64,000 bases of DNA from Marinobacterium lutimaris (GTDB lineage Bacteria > Pseudomonadota > Gammaproteobacteria > Pseudomonadales > Balneatricaceae), in NCBI RefSeq assembly GCF_900108065.1, contig NZ_FNVQ01000005.1, forward strand, positions 372,001 to 436,000. The letters run 5' to 3'. This document shows, piece by piece, positions 57,066-64,000 of the stretch. Every line of letters begins with the position of its first letter. The stretch's first letter is position 1. The translations under genes and the position numbers were made by a program. The notes under the pieces are model-generated. The model ran no database searches. It was not told where the DNA came from and saw only the letters and a program-made list of their open reading frames with translations.

Positions 57066-57142
57066 CTGCATCCGACATAGATCCCTTAACCGGGAAAGCC
57101 CCTGAGACGGACGATCCCGTCTAGGGTATGGAGAAGCAAGAG

Positions 57143-58348
57143 ATGGCATCGGACACCAACCAAAACAGCAGCTCCCCCCCTTCCGAGCCGGAGCACAAGA
57201 TCAAATTCTGGAACGACCCCGGCAAGCGCGCCCTGATATTTCAGGTACTGCTGGTGCTGGTGCTGGGCGGCTTCGTCTGGTTTATCGTATCCAACACCCT
57301 GAATAACCTGGAACAGCGCGGTATCACCACCGGCTTCGACTTCCTGTCGCAGGAAGCGGGCTTTGGTATTCCTCTCTCACTGGTGGAATATACCGAAGCA
57401 TCCAGCTACGGCCGCACCTTCATTGTCGGCCTGCTCAATACCGTGCTGGTATCGGTCCTGGGCATCATCGCGGCCACTATTCTTGGCTTCATCCTCGGTG
57501 TGGCGCGACTCTCGGACAACTGGCTGATTTCACGCCTGTCCGCACTCTATATCGAAATTTTCCGTAACATTCCTCTGCTGCTGCAGATCTTCTTCTGGTA
57601 CTTCGCGGTACTGCGGGCACTGCCTTCGCCCCGCGACAGTATCGAGTTTCTTGGCAGTTTCCTGAACATCCGCGGCCTGTCGATGCCGGCCCCGGTGACA
57701 GAACCCGGCTTTAACCTGGTCTGGATTGCACTGGCAGTGGGTATTGTCGGCACCTTCGTGATGACCAAGTGGGCTCACAAACGTCAGGATGCCACCGGCA
57801 AAATATTCCCGGTGGGCTGGACCTCGCTGGGCCTGATTATCGGTCTGCCCCTGCTGGTGTTCCTGCTCAGCGGCGCACCGATGACACTGGATTATCCCGA
57901 GCTGCGCGGTTTCAACTTCCGCGGCGGCATGACGATCATCCCCGAGTTCGTGGCTCTCTGGCTGGCACTGACCATCTACACCGCGGCGTTCATCGCCGAG
58001 ACGGTGCGCGGTGGTATCCTTTCTGTACCTCACGGTCAGCTGGAAGCGGCCTCGGCCCTGGGTCTGCCGAAAACCCGCACCCTGCGTCTGATCGTTATCC
58101 CCCAGGCGATGCGCGTGATCATCCCACCGCTGACTAACCAGTACCTGAACCTGACCAAGAACTCATCGCTGGCCACCGCCATCGGCTACCCGGACCTGGT
58201 GTCCGTGTTCGCCGGTACCACGCTGAACCAGACCGGTCAGGCGATCGAGGTGATATCGATGACCATGGCGGTCTACCTGTCGTTGAGCGTGCTCACATCG
58301 ATATTCATGAACTGGTACAACAAGCGCAAATCGCTGATCGAGCGCTAG
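57143..58348 (+). CDS. aapQ: Amino-acid ABC transporter permease AapQ
   Basis: This 401-residue inner-membrane protein has about eight helices and the ABC-contacting EAA loop ETVRGGILSVPHGQLEAAS (about residue 290). Its length, with an extended loop between the helices, is typical of AapQ/BztB (about 400) and distinguishes it from short HisMQ permeases. ATG 57143 follows GGAG by nine bases; ATG 57128 is the alternative. AapQ and AapM form the transmembrane channel. Confidence 0.93.
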   Translation: MASDTNQNSSSPPSEPEHKIKFWNDPGKRALIFQVLLVLVLGGFVWFIVSNTLNNLEQRGITTGFDFLSQEAGFGIPLSLVEYTEASSYGRTFIVGLLNTVLVSVLGIIAATILGFILGVARLSDNWLISRLSALYIEIFRNIPLLLQIFFWYFAVLRALPSPRDSIEFLGSFLNIRGLSMPAPVTEPGFNLVWIALAVGIVGTFVMTKWAHKRQDATGKIFPVGWTSLGLIIGLPLLVFLLSGAPMTLDYPELRGFNFRGGMTIIPEFVALWLALTIYTAAFIAETVRGGILSVPHGQLEAASALGLPKTRTLRLIVIPQAMRVIIPPLTNQYLNLTKNSSLATAIGYPDLVSVFAGTTLNQTGQAIEVISMTMAVYLSLSVLTSIFMNWYNKRKSLIER

Positions 58349-58358
58349 GAGGCAAGGT

Positions 58359-59459
58359 ATGAAATACGAACTTCAACCCACGCTACCGCCTCCCGCCAAC
58401 ACCATTGGTGTGATCGGCTGGGCGCGCAAGCACCTGTTCAACGGACCGTTGAACTCCATCGCCACACTGTTTCTGGCCTGGCTCGCCTTTACCCTGCTGA
58501 CGCCGCTGTTCGACTGGGCGTTTTTCAGCGCCGACTGGGCTGGCACCACCCGTGAAGACTGCACCAGCGGCGGCGCCTGCTGGGTGTTCGTCGGTCAGCG
58601 TATCGAGCAGTTCCTGTACGGTTTCTATCCCCGTGAGGAAACCTGGCGGCTGGACCTGTCGTTCTTCCTGATGCTGGCGCTGATTCTCTGGCTGGCGATA
58701 CCGAAGATCCCCGCCAAGGGTATCGCCGCCGTGCTGACGCTGGTGGTATTCCCGGTGGTGGCGTTCTTCCTGCTGACCGGCGGCGCATTCGGCCTGGAAG
58801 CGGTAGATACTCATCAGTGGGGCGGCTTGAGCCTGACCCTGGTGCTGGCCGTGGTCGGCATGGTGGCGTCACTGCCGCTGGGCATCCTGCTGGCGCTGGG
58901 CCGGCGCTCGGAGATGCCGATCGTCAAGTCCCTGTCGGTGGTTTACATCGAGGTGTGGCGCGGCGTGCCGCTGATCACCGTGCTGTTCATGGCATCGGTG
59001 ATGCTGCCGCTGTTCTTCCCGGAAGGGATGAGCTTCGACAAGCTGCTGCGCGCCCTGATCGGTATCACCCTGTTCCAGACCGCCTACATGGCGGAAGTGG
59101 TGCGCGGCGGTCTGCAGGCGATCCCCAAGGGGCAGTACGAGGCGGCCGACTCACTGGGCCTGGGCTACTGGCAGAAGATGATTCTGATCATTTTGCCTCA
59201 GGCGCTGAAAATGATGATTCCCGGCGTGGTGAACACCTTTATCGCGCTGTTCAAGGACACCAGCCTGGTGCTGATCATCGGTCTGTTCGACCTGCTGGCG
59301 ATTGTCCAGGCGGCCACCAACGATCCCAAGTGGATCGGGTACGCCACCGAAGGCTATGTCTTCGTGGCACTGGTGTTCTGGATCTTCTGCTTCAGCATGT
59401 CCCGCTACAGCCAGTACCTTGAGAAACGGCTACAAACCGGCCATGGCAACCGAGCCTGA
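58359..59459 (+). CDS. aapM: Amino-acid ABC transporter permease AapM
   Basis: This 366-residue permease pairs with AapQ. The EAA loop is [19 protein letters not shown] (about residue 245). The N-terminal extension with a [10 protein letters not shown] segment in a periplasmic loop is usual for AapM/BztC. It starts 10 bp after aapQ and ends 17 bp before aapP. Confidence 0.93.
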   Translation: MKYELQPTLPPPANTIGVIGWARKHLFNGPLNSIATLFLAWLAFTLLTPLFDWAFFSADWAGTTREDCTSGGACWVFVGQRIEQFLYGFYPREETWRLDLSFFLMLALILWLAIPKIPAKGIAAVLTLVVFPVVAFFLLTGGAFGLEAVDTHQWGGLSLTLVLAVVGMVASLPLGILLALGRRSEMPIVKSLSVVYIEVWRGVPLITVLFMASVMLPLFFPEGMSFDKLLRALIGITLFQTAYMAEVVRGGLQAIPKGQYEAADSLGLGYWQKMILIILPQALKMMIPGVVNTFIALFKDTSLVLIIGLFDLLAIVQAATNDPKWIGYATEGYVFVALVFWIFCFSMSRYSQYLEKRLQTGHGNRA

Positions 59460-59476
59460 ACACGGAGAAAGAGACA

Positions 59477-60241
59477 ATGACAGACGCGGCAAGCAATACC
59501 GGTGAGCAGCTGATGATCGAGCTGCGCGACATGAACAAGTGGTACGGCGAGTTCCATGTGCTCAAGAACATCAACCTGAAGGTCAAAAAGGGCGAGCGCA
59601 TCGTTATCTGCGGACCTTCGGGCTCGGGCAAGTCAACCATGATCCGTTGCATCAACCGGCTGGAGGAGCACCAGCGCGGCGATATCATCGTTAACGGTGT
59701 ACCACTGACTCATGACATCAAGAACATCGAGACGATCCGCAAGGACGTGGGCATGGTGTTCCAGCACTTCAACCTCTTCCCGCACCTGACCGTGCTGGAA
59801 AACTGCGTGCTGGCCCCGATCTGGGTAAAGAAGATTCCGCGTAAGGAAGCCGAAGCCACGGCGATGAAGTACCTGGAGCGCGTGAAGATTCCGGAGCAGG
59901 CGAAGAAGTATCCCGGCCAGCTCTCCGGCGGTCAGCAGCAGCGTGTGGCGATTGCCCGCTCGCTCTGCATGAACCCGGACGTGATGCTGTTCGATGAGCC
60001 TACCTCGGCGCTGGACCCGGAGATGATCAAGGAAGTACTCGATGTCATGATCGAGCTGGCCCAGGAAGGGATGACCATGCTCTGCGTAACCCATGAAATG
60101 GGCTTCGCCAAGACCGTGGCCGACCGAGTCATCTTTATGGCGGATGGCCAGATCGTTGAGGAGAACGAGCCACACGAGTTCTTCAACAACCCGCAGCATG
60201 AACGGACCAAGCTGTTCCTGAGTCAGATCATCGATCACTGA
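59477..60241 (+). CDS. aapP: Amino-acid ABC transporter ATPase AapP
   Basis: This 254-residue ATPase drives the Aap transporter. Walker A is [13 protein letters not shown] (about residue 50), signature [14 protein letters not shown] (about 153) and Walker [15 protein letters not shown]. The strong match to GltL/AapP and its place as the last gene of aapJQMP make the call safe. A clear terminator follows. Confidence 0.95.
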   Translation: MTDAASNTGEQLMIELRDMNKWYGEFHVLKNINLKVKKGERIVICGPSGSGKSTMIRCINRLEEHQRGDIIVNGVPLTHDIKNIETIRKDVGMVFQHFNLFPHLTVLENCVLAPIWVKKIPRKEAEATAMKYLERVKIPEQAKKYPGQLSGGQQQRVAIARSLCMNPDVMLFDEPTSALDPEMIKEVLDVMIELAQEGMTMLCVTHEMGFAKTVADRVIFMADGQIVEENEPHEFFNNPQHERTKLFLSQIIDH

Positions 60242-60270
60242 TCCTGCCGACTGCAGCGAACAGGAATACG

Positions 60271-60306
60271 AAAGGGTGACTCTCTGTTGAGCGTCACCCT
60301 TTTTTG
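60271..60306 (+). terminator. Rho-independent terminator of aapJQMP
   Basis: AAAGGGTGAC (60271-60280) pairs with GTCACCCTTT (60293-60302), followed by a T tract to 60305. Confidence 0.9.
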
Positions 60307-60311
60307 TCACC

Positions 60312-60343
60312 GTGAGCCATTAAGCTAGTGAGTCATTAAGCTA
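60312..60343 (+). repeat. Tandem 16-bp repeat upstream of the dioxygenase gene
   Basis: GTGAGCCATTAAGCTA (60312-60327) is followed directly by GTGAGTCATTAAGCTA (60328-60343), differing at one base. It overlaps a weak promoter (TTAAGC at 60320-60325, TAAATA at 60342-60347), so it could be an operator. Confidence 0.65.
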
Positions 60344-60411
60344 AATACAGAAAGTCATCTGGCTGGGTTAGTATCCTCCTCCCCGCCAGCTTTCCGGACT
60401 ATGGAAATCCG

Positions 60412-61293
60412 ATGAAACGACGTCAATTGATTCAGGGCGCACTGGGCCTGTGCTGTGCACCACTCTCAGGCTCCCTGTTTGCGCAGCTCACCGAAGCACT
60501 GCCAAAGACGGATACTCAGCCCGTCGCCTTTATCGGCCACGGCTCGCCGATGAACGCCATCGAGGACAACCTCTACAGCCAGGCCTGGAAGTCGATGGCC
60601 GGCGATCTGCCGAGGCCCGCAGCGATTCTCTGTATTTCCGCGCACTGGCTGAGCCGGGGCAGTTTTGTCGGTGCCGTGCAAGCGCCTGAAACCATTCATG
60701 ACTTTGGTGGCTTCCCGCAGGAACTGTTCGACGTGCAGTACCCGGCGCCGGGCTCACCGGAAGGCGCCGAGCTGTTGCAGACACTGACCCGGCAGAAATC
60801 GGGAAAAGATGTGGTCAGGCTGGATCACGAGCGGGGGCTGGATCACGGCACCTGGTCGGTGCTCAGACAGATGTACCCGGACGCCGATATCCCGGTGTTT
60901 CAACTCAGTATCGATTACCACCGGCCCATGGCCTACCACTATGCACTGGCGCAGCAGCTGGCGGCGCTGCGCGAACGCGGTGTGCTGATCATCGGCAGCG
61001 GTAATATCGTCCATAATCTGCGCGCGGTGCAGGCCGTCAACGGCGGCTACGACTGGGCGGTGGCCTTTGATGAGCAGATCAAACGGAAGCTTATCGACGG
61101 TGATCACCAGAGTATTCTTAACTACCAGTGGTACGGCAAAGCGGCGGAGCTGTCGGTACCGACGCCGGATCATTATATTCCGATGCTTTACAGCATCGGC
61201 CTGCAGCGCAGCAGCGACGAGCTCAGCTTCTATAACGAATCGCTGACCCGCGGCGCCATATCGATGCGCTCCTTTGTGCTTTCGCCCAGCTGA
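60412..61293 (+). CDS. DODA-type extradiol aromatic-ring dioxygenase (YgiD-like), possibly exported
   Basis: This 293-residue protein belongs to the 4,5-DOPA dioxygenase extradiol / YgiD family. Metal-binding and active-site histidines are seen in FIGHGSPMNAI, LCISAHWLSRG, LDHGTWSVLRQ and SGNIVHNLR. The N-terminus reads KRRQLIQGALGLCCAPLSG, which has twin arginines, a hydrophobic core and an FAQ-type cleavage point near residue 25, resembling a Tat leader. E. coli YgiD (zinc/iron enzyme acting on DOPA) lacks it. The natural substrate is unknown. Confidence 0.86.
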   Translation: MKRRQLIQGALGLCCAPLSGSLFAQLTEALPKTDTQPVAFIGHGSPMNAIEDNLYSQAWKSMAGDLPRPAAILCISAHWLSRGSFVGAVQAPETIHDFGGFPQELFDVQYPAPGSPEGAELLQTLTRQKSGKDVVRLDHERGLDHGTWSVLRQMYPDADIPVFQLSIDYHRPMAYHYALAQQLAALRERGVLIIGSGNIVHNLRAVQAVNGGYDWAVAFDEQIKRKLIDGDHQSILNYQWYGKAAELSVPTPDHYIPMLYSIGLQRSSDELSFYNESLTRGAISMRSFVLSPS

Positions 61294-61311
61294 TCCAGCT
61301 TTTAAGAAGCC

Positions 61312-62328
61312 TCAGTTCGCCAGTTGCTCGCCGCAGAGCGACTGGCGCAGCTTCGCCGCCACATCTTCTGAAGATAAGTTCTGCGCCAGAAGCCAGTGCA
61401 GCTTGGCAAAGGCCGCTTCCAGCGTCAGGTCAGCACCGGATATCACGCCGATACGCGACAGAGCCGCGCCGGTGGCGTAGGTATCGCTGGCCACCGCGCC
61501 GCGGCTGCACTGGGTCAGGTTCAGAATGGTCACACCCCGGGCGATGGCGGATTCCAGCGTTTCCATCAGAGCTGCGTCCGAGGTCGGCGCATTCCCTACT
61601 CCGTAGCTCTGCAAAATCACACCGCGTAAACCCGGCTGGCTCAGCACCGCCTGGATCAGCGTTGCGCTGATACCGGGGAAGACGCGAATCACCGCCACAG
61701 CGGCGGGATCAAACTCGAGAGAGCTGAACGCCGGACTTGCGGACTCCAGCATCAGATCAGTGCGTAGCGAAACCTCGATGCCCACTTCTCCCAGACGCGC
61801 CAGATTCGGTGAATCAAAAGCCGCCAAGGCGCTGGCATCAACCTTGACGCTGCGGTTACCGCGCAGCAATCGACCATTGAAGTAGATACAGACCTCGTTG
61901 ATCTCGGGCCGCACCGCCAATTCCAGGGCACCCAGCAGGTTGCTGTCGGCGTCGCTTCTGCGCTCCGCCAACGGGATCTGCGAGCCGGTGAGAATCACCG
62001 GCTTGGTCAGTCCCTGCAGCATGAAGGAGAGTGCCGACGCGGTATACGCCAGAGTATCGGTACCGTGGAGCAGGATAAAACCGGCGTAGTCCTCGTACCG
62101 TTCGATAATCGGTGCGGCGATGCCAGGCCACTGCAGGGGCGAGAGCTCCGCGCTGTCGATCAGCGGATCAAGTTCAATCAGATCGAACGCCGGCAGTGTG
62201 TCCAGCCTTTCGGCAAGCCTCTGCCTGAGCAGCTGCTCAAAGCCCGCTGCGGGCGCAAGCCCCTGTTCCGTGGGCAACATACCGATAGTGCCACCGGTAT
62301 GGATAATCAACACCTTGTCAGCTTGCAC
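61312..62328 (-). CDS. ansA: Type I (cytoplasmic) L-asparaginase
   Basis: This protein of about 338 residues hydrolyses asparagine to aspartate and ammonia. The first threonine lies in IIHTGGTIGM and the second catalytic pair in ILLHGTDTLAYTASALSF; GSQIPLAERRSDA and YFNGRLLRGNRS follow. No signal peptide is present, which fits the type I enzyme. GTG 62328 is preceded by AGGAG at seven bases and gives an E. coli AnsA-like start; ATG 62343 is the alternative. Confidence 0.93.
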   Translation of the reverse strand: MQADKVLIIHTGGTIGMLPTEQGLAPAAGFEQLLRQRLAERLDTLPAFDLIELDPLIDSAELSPLQWPGIAAPIIERYEDYAGFILLHGTDTLAYTASALSFMLQGLTKPVILTGSQIPLAERRSDADSNLLGALELAVRPEINEVCIYFNGRLLRGNRSVKVDASALAAFDSPNLARLGEVGIEVSLRTDLMLESASPAFSSLEFDPAAVAVIRVFPGISATLIQAVLSQPGLRGVILQSYGVGNAPTSDAALMETLESAIARGVTILNLTQCSRGAVASDTYATGAALSRIGVISGADLTLEAAFAKLHWLLAQNLSSEDVAAKLRQSLCGEQLAN

Positions 62329-62379
62329 GCGGCCACTCCTCATCCTTCAGCGTCATTGCTCTGCGTTCAATTGGACTGC

Positions 62380-63420
62380 TTAGTCCTCGTCATCATCGAT
62401 CTGCCAGAGCAGCTCCCCGGTGGCCAGCGCCAGCTGTCCCGGCAGGGTTTTCCGACTCAGTCCCTGCAGCAGCCCGGCGGCCTGATCATGCTGTTTCTGC
62501 CGCCACTGTGTCGGCATCATCTCCAGCAGGCGCCAGTCCCAGGCGCGACCGGTATCGGCCCGCAGCCGCTGATATTGCGAGATCAGTACCTGGCAATGCG
62601 CAGCAATATCGGGCTGGGATTCCAGCGCGACCAGCATCAGGTCCAGGGTCCGGTTCAGCTCCTGCAGCGCCGAATCATCGCCGGCAATCGCTTTCGCCAG
62701 CTGTGCTGGCCAGGCTTTGAGGCAGTCAGAAATCAGCTCAACCAGGGTTTGATCTTCCCCGCCCTTGAACGCCAGCTCAACCCGGAACGGCGACCGCTGC
62801 AGTCCAGCCAGGGCGTAGCCTCGCTGAGCCTTGCTGTCATCACGCACCTGCACCGGAATCTGACGCGCTATCTCCAGCGCCAGCTGGAACAGCGCCTCGG
62901 TAGGACCGGATTTCAGCTCAAGCTCAAGCTCCGACAGTTCCGTACTCTGCAGACCGGCGCGGATCTCGCCGCGGTCCAGCGCCATTTCCACCTGCCAGGC
63001 TTCAGCTCCTTCGCCACCGCCAAGCAGCCAGATATGACGTTCGAAATTGGTATCGAACACAGGCTCCAGCGTCGTCAGCAGCGCGTCATCGTTTAACTGC
63101 GGCGGCAGATGAGCACGAACCTTGTCCAGCTCCAGCACCGGCTCAGCCAGTTCCCACTCCCACTCGCCACGCACGCTCAAGCCGCCACGGCCGTCGCCAG
63201 CGGTTTTCAGGGTCTGGATATAGCGCTCACCGTCGCGGCGGATGCGCAGCGCGACCCGGGCGGCGGTCAGCGCATGGTCCGGGGTATCGAAATAGGTGTT
63301 ATCCAGCTGTCTGCATTCGGGCTCGGCCTTGGCGTACTGCTCCAGTATCGGCAACCCCGCCACTTCTGGACCATACTCGGGCAGCAGCCCAAGCTTGAGT
63401 TCTGTTTCCGCTCCCATCAT
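62380..63420 (-). CDS. CYTH-domain inorganic triphosphatase (YgiF-like) with a short C-terminal part
   Basis: This protein of about 346 residues has the CYTH signature ETELKLGLLP at the N-terminus, followed by RVALRIRRDGERYIQTLK, EWEWEL and LELELKSGPTEALFQLA. This tunnel-fold domain (about 1-200) cleaves inorganic triphosphate in E. coli YgiF. YgiF has a long CHAD domain behind it (433 residues in total); here the C-terminal helical part is about 145 residues and lacks most of the regular CHAD histidines. ATG 63420 or 63417 follows GGAG; the upstream ATG 63447 has no ribosome site. Confidence 0.85.
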   Translation of the reverse strand: MMGAETELKLGLLPEYGPEVAGLPILEQYAKAEPECRQLDNTYFDTPDHALTAARVALRIRRDGERYIQTLKTAGDGRGGLSVRGEWEWELAEPVLELDKVRAHLPPQLNDDALLTTLEPVFDTNFERHIWLLGGGEGAEAWQVEMALDRGEIRAGLQSTELSELELELKSGPTEALFQLALEIARQIPVQVRDDSKAQRGYALAGLQRSPFRVELAFKGGEDQTLVELISDCLKAWPAQLAKAIAGDDSALQELNRTLDLMLVALESQPDIAAHCQVLISQYQRLRADTGRAWDWRLLEMMPTQWRQKQHDQAAGLLQGLSRKTLPGQLALATGELLWQIDDDED

Positions 63421-63602
63421 CCAACTCCACTGATTCAATCCTTCCATTTTATGGGGCAGGGCCGAAACACTCTAGGGAATCGGGCAATTTGTCCCCTGCC
63501 CGCACCAGATTCAAAGCGATTCGCGTGCGAACCTTAACTTCCGGTTTTCACGCTATTTTTTAAAATCGATCTGTGCGGTGTGACAAATTCATTGTTGTTT
63601 TA

Positions 63603-63632
63603 TTACAAAAACGACAAATCGATACGTATACT
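63603..63632 (+). promoter_or_regulatory. Candidate promoter of the DUF47 gene
   Basis: TTACAA (63603-63608) and TATACT (63627-63632) are 18 bp apart, about 36 bp before the ATG. The surrounding 90 bp are A/T-rich. I see no clear PhoB box. Confidence 0.5.
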
Positions 63633-63668
63633 TGCGCCAAATTACAACCGGCCAACAGGTATACATCG

Positions 63669-64000
63669 ATGGTTAACAGCCCCCTATTTCAGATGTTCGC
63701 CCGTTCCCCCTTTCTGCCGATTCAGGAACATATCGCTAAGGCACAGGATTGCGCCGCTGAGCTGGTCCCGTTTTTTCAGGCGGTGATCAAGGAGGACTGG
63801 GCTGAAGTCGCCGAGTGTCAGCAGCGTATCACCTCGCTTGAACATGATGCCGACGATATCAAACGCAAGATCCGCCAGAACCTGCCCGGCAACCTGTTCC
63901 TGCCGGTCGCACGTACCGACCTGCTGGATCTGGTGCGTATGCAGGACAAGATCGCCAACAAGGCAAAAGATATTGCCGGGCTGATTCTTGGACGGCAGAT
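63669..64000 (+). CDS. DUF47/TIGR00153 family protein (Pit accessory, PhoU-like), 3' end outside the window
   Basis: The visible 110 residues begin MVNSPLFQMFARSPFLPIQ, the family start of TIGR00153 (DUF47) proteins. LEHDADDIKRKIRQNLPGNLFLPVARTDLLDLVRMQDKIANKAKD, with its acidic metal-binding HDADD, is typical of the PhoU-like fold. Such genes generally precede a low-affinity phosphate (Pit) transporter gene, which would lie just outside the window. AGG lies upstream of the ATG. Confidence 0.9.
   Translation, partial: MVNSPLFQMFARSPFLPIQEHIAKAQDCAAELVPFFQAVIKEDWAEVAECQQRITSLEHDADDIKRKIRQNLPGNLFLPVARTDLLDLVRMQDKIANKAKDIAGLILGRQ

Overview
The window is a piece of a gammaproteobacterial chromosome of moderately high GC. 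It reads like a relative of the Oceanospirillales/Pseudomonadales border (Marinobacterium- or Oceanospirillum-like), judged only from gene content, protein motifs and gene order. Several blocks keep the order known from Pseudomonas: metK divergent from tkt-epd-pgk-fba; rsmE/gshB-tonB3-yqgE-ruvX-pyrR-pyrB-pyrX-pilU/pilT-yggS-proC-yggT-yggU-metX-metW-DUF4426-rdgB-hemW; lptM-lysA-dapF-DUF484-xerC divergent from cyaY; and a core-LPS region between msbA and ilvE-glnE. I found no tRNA, rRNA, CRISPR array, insertion sequence or phage gene.

Layout. 1-6.2 kb: the end of an EamA transporter and a Calvin/glycolytic block on the minus strand (fba, pgk, epd, tkt). 6.5-10 kb: metK and a Cache-HAMP-GGDEF-EAL protein whose GGDEF motif is degenerate. 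10-25.7 kb: a dense housekeeping array covering rRNA methylation, glutathione, a TonB-like protein, pyrimidine synthesis, type IV pilus retraction ATPases on the opposite strand, proline, methionine, nucleotide clean-up and heme chaperone genes. 25.8-29.9 kb: two tandem chemoreceptors with helical bimodular sensor domains, the second behind a near-consensus sigma-28 promoter. A hairpin-rich intergenic stretch follows. 30.2-35.3 kb: yigB-like HAD gene, xerC, DUF484, dapF, lysA, the tiny lipoprotein gene lptM (38 codons) and divergent cyaY.

35.3-51.4 kb is the envelope-glycan region and the most interesting part. waaA (Kdo transferase) faces away from a tightly overlapping trio: a polyprenyl-phosphate glycosyltransferase, a GtrA-like membrane protein and a YdjC/NaxD-like sugar deacetylase. 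These converge on an ArnT-like glycosyltransferase that sits 3 bp behind msbA. Together they have the parts of a lipid A (or core) amino-sugar decoration pathway like Francisella FlmF2/NaxD/FlmK or Bordetella Lgm. Beyond msbA come an LpxL-type acyltransferase, a GT-D fold glycosyltransferase, an AT-rich insert with an O-antigen ligase/polymerase and an ELM1-family protein, three further glycosyltransferases, a YrbL-like kinase and a second ELM1-family protein. No heptosyltransferase is present in this stretch.

51.6-64 kb: ilvE, glnE, an aapJQMP amino-acid ABC transporter behind a sigma-54-type promoter, a DODA-type dioxygenase with a possible Tat leader, type I asparaginase, a CYTH triphosphatase with a short C-terminal part, and the start of a DUF47 (Pit accessory) gene. 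Start sites were moved from the longest ORF where a family start or ribosome-binding site argued for it; each case is stated.
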